From the NCBI GenBank assembly GCA_965219515.1, contig OZ244776.1, positions 2,170,001 through 2,234,000 of the forward strand: a stretch of DNA of 64,000 bases, given 5' to 3'. Shown here one piece after another: positions 17,545 through 26,683 of the stretch. The notes beneath the pieces are model-generated. The model ran no database searches, was not told where the DNA came from, and saw only the letters and a program-made list of their open reading frames with translations. The position numbers and the translations under genes were made by a program. Positions within the stretch are counted from its first letter, which is position 1, and every line of letters begins with the position of its first letter. Source of the stretch: Ilyomonas sp965219515 (lineage in GTDB: Bacteria > Bacteroidota > Bacteroidia > Chitinophagales > Chitinophagaceae).

Positions 17545-17925
17545 AAATTTTAATATTAAGACTGAAAAAAGGTAACTGGCAAAAGATATTATTGTCTCTT
17601 TTTATGAGCCCTGACACCGGGATTTTAACGAGCGAAACACCAAACCATTTCTCCTGCGGATGGCCAGGAAAAGACAGCAGTTAATCTCAATTGGGTGAGG
17701 CTATTGTCGCATCATATTTCGGCAATCATCGTTTAATAAAACAAAGGACGGAAAGGGAACAGGTTAACAGAAATTGTAAAAGCAGAATATAGAAAATAAA
17801 ACTAAAAATGAGGTGAAAACAATTCTTAAGTTGTTAAAAAATAAAATGTTATGCTACTATATTTTTTTATAGAATATAGAGAATGTAAAAGAAGTTTTCG
17901 AATAATTTTTGGCTCAAAAGGAGGA
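17545..17925. other. Upstream regulatory region of the sus operon
   Basis: A 380-bp, AT-rich region between susC and the 3' end of the SusR-like gene. No gene, no exact TAnnTTTG box in the susC direction and no clear terminator are seen. It contains a 16-bp element (17787-17802) that recurs upstream of the second amylase. The missing consensus promoter agrees with activator-dependent transcription. Confidence 0.5.
17787..17802. promoter_or_regulatory. Candidate SusR operator, copy 1
   Basis: ATATAGAAAATAAAAC here is identical to 23005-23020. Both lie about 245-260 bp upstream of genes expected to respond to maltose or starch (susC and the secreted amylase). The role is inferred from the identity and position only. 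Confidence 0.4.
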
Positions 17926-19629
17926 TTAAGCAGATTTAATGCCCATCAATCTCTCTTCAAACTCTTCTTTGGGAACGACCGATCTGTTTTTAATTTTTGT
18001 CTTGTAGGTATAAATGGTATTCACCGAATAACCTAAGATGCGGGCAATTTTATCGCTGTCTGTAATGCCCATTCGTATAAGCGCAAAGATGCGGAGGTCG
18101 CTGTTCAGCATGTCGCTACCATGCAGGTGCACTTTATCTTCCGGCCGGAAAAAGGTATTAAAACATTCAATAAAATTAGGATAGATGCGCAGAAATACTT
18201 TATCAAAGCTATGCAGCAGGTTTTCTTTCTCCTGACGCAAATTAATATTGTTCACAATGTATCGTACCTCATCCAGTTTTTTCTCACTGATTTTCTTTTC
18301 CAATATGGTTTTCAACCGTTCCAGTTTGGAGAAAAACTCCGAATCAATATTGAAGAAATATGATACGCACTCTTCCTTTATGATATTAGCTTCCTCCAGT
18401 TTCATATTAGAGTTGGCTAACCGGATATTCGCATCTTCCAGCTGATGATTGGCTGCTTCCAACTGAATGTTTGTGTGTTCCAGTTTCTTTACCGTTTCAT
18501 CCAGCATTTTATTAATTTTCTGCTGGAAGCTATGCGCTTCTGTAATGATTTGTTTGGCAGCTTTCAGTTTCTTTACCTGTTTACGAACAACGAGGATAAG
18601 CGTTATTAATGAAACCAGAAGCACCGTTGCCACAACACCATATTGAATCAGCAACCGGTTTTGCGATTCCACTGCCTTGATGCGCTCCTGCTCTATCAGC
18701 GGCAGTATACCACTTACCTGCATCTTTCGTTGCCGGGCGCCATAATCGTTGGCATTATCAATTGCTGTTTCTATGAATTGTGAAGCGTAGATTACATCAC
18801 CTTCCTTGTATAACAATTCAGCAAGATTAAAAACGGCAAACGTTTCCTTGTTTGAGCTTTTAATATCTGCCATTGCAGCTCTTGCCAGCAACTGCATGCC
18901 TTCATCGGTATTGTTTCTCTGTAAATAAATATTGCTGAGCGTAGAAGCCGTTAGTGCGAGCTGATGATACGATAAATTGGTTCTCTTCATCAGGTTTTCA
19001 AAAAACGAAGCGGCACTGTCCACGCTTGATTCTTTGTACAATCGCAAGCCTTTGTAATAGTTGTATTCGAATGAAGTAGGACTGTAATACAGTAAGGCAG
19101 AATCTATATACAGGCTTCCTTTTTTATCATAATCAAGTGAATAATGTTTGTCTAAATCATAAGTGGCAAGGTCGTAGTAATAGCGCCCGAGAAGCGTGTA
19201 GTAATCAGCTTTGATACTATCGGAACTACTTTTGATATGGATAGTTTGCAGCAAATCGAAAGTTTCCGTGAACAAGCCGGAAGAAAGCAGGATAAAACTT
19301 AGCTTAAGCTTCGCATCAGTCATATATTCAGCATTCCCAGTTTGCGCAGCAATGTTAATTAACCGGCTTGCATACTGGTATGCCGAGTCGTATTTGAACA
19401 GTTTATATTCTTCATACAAAGCTGTATTCTCGGCATACAGCTTTTGCAGGTTGTGATTACCGGCATCATACAACGATTGCTTCAAACGATAAATTTGGTT
19501 TTCCTTCTGCGTATCGTACAGGCGCGCTTTGTTGATTGTTTTGCTTAGCAGGTTGAGCAGGCTATCAGGATTTGCCAAAACCGGACTGGTGAAAATGATT
19601 ATAAAGGCAAAGAAAAGAAAGCACTTCAT
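17926..19629 (-). CDS. SusR-like membrane-bound transcriptional regulator
   Basis: A 567-residue protein matching the SusR/DUF6377 architecture. It has a signal peptide (1-19), periplasmic TPR-like helices (about 30-320), one transmembrane helix at about 328-346 (VVATVLLVSLITLILVV), a cytoplasmic coiled coil of Ala/Asn/Leu heptads (about 375-425), and a C-terminal LuxR-type helix-turn-helix (RIFALIRMGITDSDKIARILGYSVNTIYTYKTKIKN). In Bacteroides SusR senses maltose in the periplasm and activates susA and the susB-G operon. The gene lies between the susC operon and the second amylase, all on the minus strand, and probably controls both. It has its own start with no upstream gene overlap. Confidence 0.88.
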   Translation of the reverse strand: MKCFLFFAFIIIFTSPVLANPDSLLNLLSKTINKARLYDTQKENQIYRLKQSLYDAGNHNLQKLYAENTALYEEYKLFKYDSAYQYASRLINIAAQTGNAEYMTDAKLKLSFILLSSGLFTETFDLLQTIHIKSSSDSIKADYYTLLGRYYYDLATYDLDKHYSLDYDKKGSLYIDSALLYYSPTSFEYNYYKGLRLYKESSVDSAASFFENLMKRTNLSYHQLALTASTLSNIYLQRNNTDEGMQLLARAAMADIKSSNKETFAVFNLAELLYKEGDVIYASQFIETAIDNANDYGARQRKMQVSGILPLIEQERIKAVESQNRLLIQYGVVATVLLVSLITLILVVRKQVKKLKAAKQIITEAHSFQQKINKMLDETVKKLEHTNIQLEAANHQLEDANIRLANSNMKLEEANIIKEECVSYFFNIDSEFFSKLERLKTILEKKISEKKLDEVRYIVNNINLRQEKENLLHSFDKVFLRIYPNFIECFNTFFRPEDKVHLHGSDMLNSDLRIFALIRMGITDSDKIARILGYSVNTIYTYKTKIKNRSVVPKEEFEERLMGIKSA

Positions 19630-19824
19630 GGCAATTCAATTAGTTACGAAATCAAAGCCTGCGGGGTTTATCGTACCTGTTCATCCTATAAATGTAACGC
19701 AGTATCCGATAGCACCGGAAAATATTGTTTTGTTGGCAAGCTTTCAATCAAAAGCGAAGATAACGAGGTGAGATTAACCGGTTTTGTAAATTTCCGGTTG
19801 CACAATCTGCAAAATATACCAAAT

Positions 19825-19860
19825 AAAAAAGGAGCTGCCCTTGTGAGGAAACTCCTTTTT
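19825..19860 (-). terminator. Terminator of the secreted amylase gene
   Basis: Stem AAAAAGGAG/CTCCTTTTT (19826-19834 and 19852-19860), loop about 17 nt, with a T-tract in the minus direction, 19 bp after the stop codon at 19879. Confidence 0.7.
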
Positions 19861-19878
19861 ATGAGAATATCTGGCAAA

Positions 19879-22746
19879 TTATAACACCATTATCTTCCTG
19901 GTAACATCAATTGTTTTAGTGTGTATCGTTACGAAATATATGCCTGCCCGAAGATTGTGCCGCACCTGCCCGGAACCGGACAAAACAGTTTGCAGTACCA
20001 TTTTTCCATCTGCACCTTTTACTGTAACAGATGCATTGCCTTCTTCCGGTAAAGCAGGAATCTGCACATAAAAATGCTTTGCCAGTACCGGGTTCGGGTA
20101 GATGTTTATATCAGTTGTTGCCTGCGCAAGATTTTTCCTGATTGCAACCGGTGTTGGTTCTCTGTTTGTGGTTCCGTTCACAAACTGCCACATGGCGCTG
20201 TACCAGCCGGTTTGCGGATTGCTATATTGAGCATAGCCCAACTGGTTTTCGATATGAATCCATTCGTTTGTCTGCCAGCGGTTTTGAATATAGCTCCATC
20301 CGCTTCCGGCATCTGCAATTGTCCATTGCGCGCTATACCATGTCGGGTCGGCGGTACTGCTCTGCACGGAACCGTTCTGATTTTCTACGTGCATGAGATT
20401 TCCGGTGGAACGGTTCTTCAGTAATACATAACTTCCGCTTGTTACTTTCGACCATTGGTACAAGGCATTGCTGCCGGGATTGGTTCCATATTTTACCTGT
20501 CCATTGCCGCCATCGTATAAATAATAAGTTGGCTGATAACGGTTCACAATGTTGTAATAAGTGGTTCCGGTTGAGGGAACGGTAATTACAGAGGTTGCCT
20601 TTTTGTTTCCGTCCGTTGTGGTAACCGTAATGGTAGCCGTACCCGAAGAAACTGCGGTGACCAAACCACTGCTATTTACGGTTGCTACGCCTGTATTATT
20701 ACTGCTCCAGCTAACCGTTTTGGTGGTAGCATTTGATGGCGCAACCGTTGCGGTCAACTGTTTGGCAGTGCCTGCCGTTACGGTTGCTGATGTTGGACTT
20801 ACTGTTACGCCGGTAACCGCAACCGCGGCTCCGGGATAGGCATCGTACCAGGCTCCGTTCAGATACCAGCCAGTTTTGTTTCTTGTCAAATCTGCCGTTT
20901 GATTTGAGCCGTCATTAAAGATCAGATTGGTGGATGTAATGTTGTAAAAAGTAAAAGAATAATATCCGTTTCCTTCTGATGTCATAGCAACGCCCGGCCA
21001 AGTGCCATCTGCCAGAACGCCCGCCGGCTGTGCATTCCACCAGTATATCTTAACAGCAGTTGCCCAGTTGGAAGGACGGTAAAAATGAACGGTAAAGTTC
21101 GGCGCGGCTGTAACGGTAATGGCGCTGGCGGCCGTTTTGTTTCCATCCGTTGTTTTTACCGTTATTGTTGCCGTTCCTGCTGCAACGGCTGTTACCAATC
21201 CGCTTGCATTTACCGTTGCCACCGCCGTATTGCTGCTGCTCCATGTAACGCTTTGATTGGTTGCATTGGATGGTGAAACGGTTGCCGTAAGTTGCTTCGT
21301 AAGTCCGGCACTTATGCTGGCAGACGCAGGGCTTACAGATACACCTGTTACGGATACGGTAGCTACGTTCGCATTAGTCAGCACGATGTATTGAAACGCC
21401 GGTAATGTTTGCGAAGCACCTGAAGTAAGGGAGACGGAAGCTCCGGTATAAGCATCCTTATAGCTGCCCGCAAAAGCTGATGGAACGGTAAAAGTCTGTG
21501 TGCTGTTTCTCAGGTTTACCATTGCCACCACTTTTTCCGTACCATTTATTTTGGTGAATGCGCATACATTGTTGTCTGAATAGTTAGTCATGTTACCCCG
21601 GCGGATGGCTGCGCTACTGTTGCGGAAAGTAATGACTTTGGTAAAATCAGCCGCTGCTGTCGTATTAGCGTTCCAGTTGATTTTTACACTTGTGTAGGGC
21701 CAAGGTATCGTCTGGTTAAAATCTACTTCCTGCCCGCTGGTAAGAAAGGGCACGCCCCGCATATATGCCGACACTAAATAGTTGGCAATAACGCCGGCGT
21801 GGCTTTTAAATACACCCAATGCCGTGGTTTCAGTTTCCGTATCATGGTTAGCCGTATACCTCACTACCTGCTGGCTGCCGGAAGCATAGGTATATTCGGT
21901 ATTGGTGGTGGTTTGTATTTGTGTAACCGAAGTGCCGCCGGCAATGGACTTAATGGCATCATAGTACCATTTGTCGCCAAAGTTCATGTCAAAGCCGGTC
22001 TGGAAGTTTTGGAGCCGGTCGCCTTCGGCAAACATGAGCAGCTTATGCGTGGTAATGCCCCGCAGGTTATTGATGGTATTCGTCCAGAAGTCGAGTGGCG
22101 GATTATTGGCAAAATCGCAACGGTAGCCATCTATGTTGGCGGCAAATATCCAGTAGCGCATGGCATCTACCAGTGCAGCCCGCATAGACGTATTTCCAAA
22201 ATTAAGACCGGCGATATCGCTGAAGTTTGCCAGCTGCTGAATGGTGCCGCCACTTTGGTTGTACCAGTCCGGATGTTGTGTGATCCAGAGATGATCCCAT
22301 GAGGTTCCGTTAATGGCAATATCAAGAATCACTGCCATGCCACGGCTGTGAGCGCCATCTACCAGGGAGCGCAATTCGGTAAGCGATCCGTATTCAGTAG
22401 CAACGGCTTTGTAGTCTTTAATGCAATAGGGAGAAGGCGAGCTTCTTGAATCTGTTCCGTGCGGGTAGATGGGCATTAAATAAATAACGTTGGTGCCCAG
22501 CGCTTTGATGTTGTCTAACCGTGCAATAACGCCCTGCAAATTGCCGGCTGCACTGTAAGGACGAATATGTACCTGATACATATTCACATCGCGCGTATCG
22601 GGCACATTGGTAAACGGAGTTCCATATTGAGACGGATCTTGTGCAATCAGAGGCAAACTGAAAACAATGGAAACAGCAAATAAGGTAGTTACATAAATTG
22701 CTTTACGCAATCGTTGACAAAATGTGTGTATTGATAAACTATTCAT
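19879..22746 (-). CDS. Multidomain secreted GH13 amylase with T9SS sorting tail
   Basis: A 955-residue secreted enzyme. Order: signal peptide (1-35); GH13 barrel plus all-beta C domain (about 40-460) with nucleophile D211 (YRCDFAN), acid/base E241 (MFAEGD) and D302 (TANHDTE); BIG2 Ig-like domain (461-548); CBM26-like starch-binding domain (551-637, FYRPSNWATAVKIYWWN); second BIG2 (638-722); beta-trefoil/ricin-like domain (726-860); type IX secretion C-terminal domain (about 879-955, INIYPNPVLAKHF and VTRKIMVL). The region I His is replaced by Gly147 (D142IAING), which is unusual for GH13. Paralogous to the lipoprotein amylase at 10399-11784. It is monocistronic and likely under SusR. Confidence 0.92.
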   Translation of the reverse strand: MNSLSIHTFCQRLRKAIYVTTLFAVSIVFSLPLIAQDPSQYGTPFTNVPDTRDVNMYQVHIRPYSAAGNLQGVIARLDNIKALGTNVIYLMPIYPHGTDSRSSPSPYCIKDYKAVATEYGSLTELRSLVDGAHSRGMAVILDIAINGTSWDHLWITQHPDWYNQSGGTIQQLANFSDIAGLNFGNTSMRAALVDAMRYWIFAANIDGYRCDFANNPPLDFWTNTINNLRGITTHKLLMFAEGDRLQNFQTGFDMNFGDKWYYDAIKSIAGGTSVTQIQTTTNTEYTYASGSQQVVRYTANHDTETETTALGVFKSHAGVIANYLVSAYMRGVPFLTSGQEVDFNQTIPWPYTSVKINWNANTTAAADFTKVITFRNSSAAIRRGNMTNYSDNNVCAFTKINGTEKVVAMVNLRNSTQTFTVPSAFAGSYKDAYTGASVSLTSGASQTLPAFQYIVLTNANVATVSVTGVSVSPASASISAGLTKQLTATVSPSNATNQSVTWSSSNTAVATVNASGLVTAVAAGTATITVKTTDGNKTAASAITVTAAPNFTVHFYRPSNWATAVKIYWWNAQPAGVLADGTWPGVAMTSEGNGYYSFTFYNITSTNLIFNDGSNQTADLTRNKTGWYLNGAWYDAYPGAAVAVTGVTVSPTSATVTAGTAKQLTATVAPSNATTKTVSWSSNNTGVATVNSSGLVTAVSSGTATITVTTTDGNKKATSVITVPSTGTTYYNIVNRYQPTYYLYDGGNGQVKYGTNPGSNALYQWSKVTSGSYVLLKNRSTGNLMHVENQNGSVQSSTADPTWYSAQWTIADAGSGWSYIQNRWQTNEWIHIENQLGYAQYSNPQTGWYSAMWQFVNGTTNREPTPVAIRKNLAQATTDINIYPNPVLAKHFYVQIPALPEEGNASVTVKGADGKMVLQTVLSGSGQVRHNLRAGIYFVTIHTKTIDVTRKIMVL
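20575..21366 (-). repeat. Two duplicated BIG2 domain coding segments flanking a CBM26-like domain
   Basis: Segments 21102-21366 and 20575-20836 encode two BIG2 domains with nearly the same sequence (TAGTAKQLTATVAPSNAT, WSSxNTxVATVNxSGLV and TATITVxTTDGNK in both). They are internal domain repeats of the amylase gene. Confidence 0.85.
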
Positions 22747-23420
22747 ATAATGGCAATTTGATTTGTTGGTATGATAATACTTTATTGAAAAAGGTTATGA
22801 TAAGAGAACTACGCTTTATGGCGGTTCTGGCACATCATTTACAAAACTCTTGTAAGTGAATGTTTTGAATAAAAAGAAAAGCCGGCATACAGAAATCATA
22901 GCAGACATGATTTTTGAACTGGAATACACATTGTTTTATGGCTAAAAGCAACGAAAGAATAAAGGAAATAATACTGGATTAATTCTGCAAACTATATAAC
23001 ACGCATATAGAAAATAAAACAGGCACTGATTATTTTAATTATGCAAAACATTCATTGTTAGTAGCTTACAAATGAATATAAATAATAGTTATATAAAAGA
23101 TCAATATATCCCGCCAACGCAAAAACAGATTTTGTAAGGACTGGTAATTGAAAAAGTTTATCGATTAATGTAGGAAATAATGAAAATGTAATTTATGCAA
23201 ATGCCTGCCATTTATTTTTTCGGTTATTGTTATAACGATATTATAATCGCAGGTATATGATTTTCACTTTACTTTATTTTATCTGGCAGCAGAGCCGGAA
23301 AATCGGATTTTTACAATATAAAAAAACCGATATAAATAACAATTATATGAAACAAGCTGAGAATGTAAAAATTCATTCTGGCATAATTTTAAATTACAGA
23401 TTCACTTAAATTATTCAGTT
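22747..23420. other. Gene-free AT-rich stretch between divergent genes
   Basis: About 670 bp with no convincing coding frame on either strand. It holds the upstream region of the minus-strand amylase, with the 16-bp element shared with susC (23005-23020), and the upstream region of the plus-strand lipoprotein at 23421. A weak hairpin ATCGG/CCGAT (23302-23331) is present. Confidence 0.5.
23005..23020. promoter_or_regulatory. Candidate SusR operator, copy 2
   Basis: ATATAGAAAATAAAAC, identical to 17787-17802, about 259 bp upstream of the secreted amylase start. It is proposed as a shared regulatory site, with no binding evidence. Confidence 0.4.
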
Positions 23421-23879
23421 ATGAAAAAGACATTCATAATCATTTCTGCTTTTGTAATTGCTACATCATGCAGCAACAACCAACAGCAAACAGAAGCAGC
23501 CGCCTCAGAAGCAAAGCAGGTCACTATTGATTCGATAAACGCCGCCAATCAAAAGCAAAAAACCATTGACTCATTAAAAACGGTGGTGGCTGAAAAAGAA
23601 ACCGTAACCAAAGAAGAAGCAAAGCAAACTACGGTTGTGCAACCGGCACCAACACCGGAAGAAAAGAAAAAAGGATGGAACAGCACCACAAAAGGAGCCG
23701 TAATTGGTACAGGTGCAGGTGCCGTAACCGGCGCCCTGGTAAGCAAACATAAAGGAGCCGGCGCTTTGGTAGGTGGCATTTTAGGTGCCGGTGCAGGTGC
23801 CGGAACAGGTGCGATAATAGACAACAGCAAAAAGAAGAAAGAAGAAAAAAAGAAAGAGGAAAAAGAGCAAAACCAATAA
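23421..23879 (+). CDS. Glycine-zipper lipoprotein
   Basis: A 152-residue protein with signal peptide and lipobox ATSC at residues 14-17. Then comes an Ala/Gln/Lys-rich, coiled-coil-prone segment, and a glycine-zipper (GAVIGTGAGAVTGALVSKHKGAGALVGGILGAG, split by KHKG) that resembles the YMGG/Gly-zipper 2TM domain of outer-membrane lipoproteins such as SlyB/OsmB types. It ends in a Lys/Glu tail. It is probably a small envelope protein anchored in the outer membrane. It is monocistronic and ends before a strong terminator. Confidence 0.85.
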   Translation: MKKTFIIISAFVIATSCSNNQQQTEAAASEAKQVTIDSINAANQKQKTIDSLKTVVAEKETVTKEEAKQTTVVQPAPTPEEKKKGWNSTTKGAVIGTGAGAVTGALVSKHKGAGALVGGILGAGAGAGTGAIIDNSKKKKEEKKKEEKEQNQ

Positions 23880-23902
23880 GATGATTTTGCTTTTGCAATA
23901 GC

Positions 23903-23946
23903 ATCGCGGTTGTTTTTGTGAATGATAAAGCATCCGCGATTTTAGT
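23903..23946 (+). terminator. Terminator between convergent glycine-zipper and amidase genes
   Basis: Stem ATCGCGG/CCGCGAT (23903-23909 and 23934-23940) followed by TTTTAGTTT, between the stop codons of two convergent genes. It could serve both directions partly. Confidence 0.6.
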
Positions 23947-23951
23947 TTGTG

Positions 23952-25568
23952 TCACATCAGCAAATCTTTTTTAAATAGCGGCGCTTTGCGCTGTAATGAA
24001 GCCTGTTCGTAAGCATAGGCAATGGAAAGAAGCTGAGGCTCCTTATAAGCTGTTGAAAAGAACGAAATGCCAATGGGCAAATCGTGCACAAAACCCATCG
24101 GTACTGTAATGTGCGGAAAGCCTGAAATAGCGGCCGGTGTAGAAAGCGAAAAGCCGGTATCGTAGTCGCCATTCACCAAATCTATACAGCAGGCCAACCC
24201 GTTGGTAACACCGCACAAAGCATCCAGTTGGTTAGCCTTCATCAAATCGCTTATCACTTTGCGGGAAGACAAGGTTGTTGCCAGTGCATCTTTGTATTCT
24301 TTGGTATTTAAATCGCCTTTTTCCTGACTGGCAATTAACGTTTCCTGTTTAAAATAAGGCATGGCTTCTTTTTGATTTTTTTCGTTAAAATCAATCACAT
24401 CCTGCACAGATTTCATAGCACTTTCAGAAGTGGATAAATACTTATTTACGCCGTCTTTAAATTCGTACAATAAAACGAGAAATTCGGCAGCGCCTACGCC
24501 TTTGATGTTGCGGACAGCTTGCTGAATATCAAGCTCAACCACAACAGCGCCTTTACTTTTTAAGGTTGCAATGGCATTTTTGTACAGCGATACTACATCT
24601 TCATTCCCCTGCAAATGACCTTTTTCTATTCCAATGCGCTTGCCTTGTAAGCCATCCGCTTTTAAAAAACTTGTATAACCGGCAACGGTTTTGCCTTTAT
24701 TTTCCGTTGTTACCTTGTCGTTTTTATCAATGCCCGTTAGTGCACCTAACAAAATAGCCGCGTCTGTAACGGTGCGCGCCATGGGTCCCGCCGTATCTTG
24801 TGTGGCAGAAATGGGAATGATGCCGCTTCTGCTCCACAAGCCAACGGTTGGCTTTATGCCAACCAAACCATTTACAGAGGAAGGCGATACAATTGAGCCA
24901 TCTGTTTCTGTACCAATGCCAACCGTACATAAATTGGCTGCAACCGAACAACCCGTGCCTGCGCTGGAACCAGACGGATTTCGGTCGAGAATATAAGGAC
25001 ATTTGGTTTGTCCGCCGCGGCTGCTCCATCCGCTTGTAGAGCGGGACGACCGGAAATTTGCCCATTCACTGAGATTGGTTTTACCAAGCAGCACCGCGCC
25101 TGCCTCCCGGAGCTTTTTTATAATAAAAGCATCCTCTTTTACTACATTGCCTTGTAAAGCCAATGCGCCTGCCGTTGTCATCATCCGATCGCCGGTATTG
25201 ATGTTATCTTTTACCAGAACCGGAATGCCATGCAACCGGCTGCGGACGTTCCCGTTTTTTCTTTCGGCATCCATCGCTTCCGCTATGCTTACGGCATCCG
25301 GATTTATTTCAATCACGGCGTTTAATCCATAGCCGTCTTTATCTATGTCCTGTATTCGTTTTAAATAAAGATTGGTTATATCTGCAGAAGACATTTTGCC
25401 ATTTTGCATAGCTTGTTGCAGCGCATCAATGGTTGTTTCGTTCAGGTCAAAATCATCTGATGTTTCACCATTTTTAGCGGAATTGTTTTTTGCCAAAGAA
25501 CTTACTGAGGATACTGATAAAGCTGCGCCTGCCAGCGAACCATTACGCAAAAAATGTCTTCTGTTCAT
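23952..25568 (-). CDS. Amidase-signature hydrolase (secreted)
   Basis: A 538-residue amidase of the AS superfamily. The Ser-cisSer-Lys triad is recognisable: Lys in HGIPVLVKDNI, Gly-Ser-Ser in RNPSGSSAGTG, and Ser in GTETDGSIVSPSS. The N-terminus MNRRHFLRNGSLAGAALS has a twin-Arg-like RRHFL start and a hydrophobic segment, suggesting export by Tat or Sec. Length fits the 500-540 residue group (amidase or 6-aminohexanoate-type). Substrate cannot be assigned. It is monocistronic and divergent from the alpha/beta hydrolase gene at 25702. Confidence 0.9.
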   Translation of the reverse strand: MNRRHFLRNGSLAGAALSVSSVSSLAKNNSAKNGETSDDFDLNETTIDALQQAMQNGKMSSADITNLYLKRIQDIDKDGYGLNAVIEINPDAVSIAEAMDAERKNGNVRSRLHGIPVLVKDNINTGDRMMTTAGALALQGNVVKEDAFIIKKLREAGAVLLGKTNLSEWANFRSSRSTSGWSSRGGQTKCPYILDRNPSGSSAGTGCSVAANLCTVGIGTETDGSIVSPSSVNGLVGIKPTVGLWSRSGIIPISATQDTAGPMARTVTDAAILLGALTGIDKNDKVTTENKGKTVAGYTSFLKADGLQGKRIGIEKGHLQGNEDVVSLYKNAIATLKSKGAVVVELDIQQAVRNIKGVGAAEFLVLLYEFKDGVNKYLSTSESAMKSVQDVIDFNEKNQKEAMPYFKQETLIASQEKGDLNTKEYKDALATTLSSRKVISDLMKANQLDALCGVTNGLACCIDLVNGDYDTGFSLSTPAAISGFPHITVPMGFVHDLPIGISFFSTAYKEPQLLSIAYAYEQASLQRKAPLFKKDLLM

Positions 25569-25701
25569 TTCAAATTTTTACATGCGCATATTACTTCAAA
25601 TTCAATTACGGTAAAGAGAAAAACTAAATTTTTAAATGGGAAAACAGATCATTACTTTTAAAAATTATCCGCCACGTTTATAACCACATCGTTTCTGTAT
25701 T

Positions 25702-26514
25702 ATGAAAAATTTGATGATAGCTTTTTACCTGTTTTGTTTCTGCCTGCCCGGCTTTGTTTCACTTGCACAAAACGATTCACTGCATTATTACACTTCTTTT
25801 GACAATACGAAAATTCATTACGATGTAACAGGCTCCGGCTTCCCGGTTATCTTAGTGCACGGATTTATCAATACCGGAGAAAATTGGAAACGAACCGCAG
25901 TTTATAAAGCGCTGCAGGAGGCAGGCTTCATGGTAATAACATTAGACATGCGCGGCAACGGAAAATCTGACAAGCCGCATACAGCAGAAGCGTATGCCAA
26001 TGATGCCGAGGCAAAAGATATTATGGGTCTTGCAACAATGCTAAAGCTGTCTTCTTACCATGTGGTTGGCTACTCGCGCGGCTCTATTATTACGGCAAGG
26101 CTGTTGGTATTAGACAAGAGAATTAAAAAAGCGGTTATGGGTGGCATGGGAACCGATTTTACAAACCCCGAATGGCCACGCCGAAAAATGTTTTACCGCG
26201 CGCTGTCGAACGACACGGTGAAAGAGCTTGAGCCTTTAATAAAACGCATTCAGCAAGACAGTACATTAGACCAGTTGGCGCTGGCTTACATGCAAAAAGA
26301 ACAGCCTTCAACACCCGTAAAAAAATTAGCCAATGTAAAGCAACCGGTATTGGTGATATGTGGCGATAAAGATTCAGATAACGGCAATGCGCGCAGCTTA
26401 GCCGCTGTTTTCAAACATTCAACATTTACCGAAGTTCCCGGCGATCATGGCGCGGCTGTGGCAACAAAAGAATTTGCCGATGCTGTCATAACATTTTTTG
26501 GCGCTGATGAATAG
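25702..26514 (+). CDS. Alpha/beta hydrolase, secreted
   Basis: A 270-residue protein with a signal peptide ending near LAQ (residue 23) and an alpha/beta-hydrolase fold. It has the HGFINTGENW oxyanion region, MRGNGKSDKP, nucleophile elbow GYSRGS, Asp near CGDKDSDN and catalytic His in PGDHGAA. The cap domain is small. Substrate is unknown. A fragment of a related gene lies at 27816-27903. It starts a run of plus-strand genes with no clear operon partner. Confidence 0.88.
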   Translation: MKNLMIAFYLFCFCLPGFVSLAQNDSLHYYTSFDNTKIHYDVTGSGFPVILVHGFINTGENWKRTAVYKALQEAGFMVITLDMRGNGKSDKPHTAEAYANDAEAKDIMGLATMLKLSSYHVVGYSRGSIITARLLVLDKRIKKAVMGGMGTDFTNPEWPRRKMFYRALSNDTVKELEPLIKRIQQDSTLDQLALAYMQKEQPSTPVKKLANVKQPVLVICGDKDSDNGNARSLAAVFKHSTFTEVPGDHGAAVATKEFADAVITFFGADE

Positions 26515-26683
26515 CAAAATATAAATGTGAACAAATAACTCTTTTTCTACAAAGCAAACAGAACGGTCAGGCAGCAGGTTTTACATTACTCCGTTTTACT
26601 TTTTGTGTTTATTCATTTTTATTTATTCAGGTCAAATATTTAATTTTAAACGACTTAACGCTTTTTTTATTAAAACACGAATT

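Noticed and set aside
21102..21366. Possible tandem repeat array or CRISPR-like region in the amylase gene
   Set aside because: The repetition is explained by two BIG2 protein domains; no regular spacers are present.
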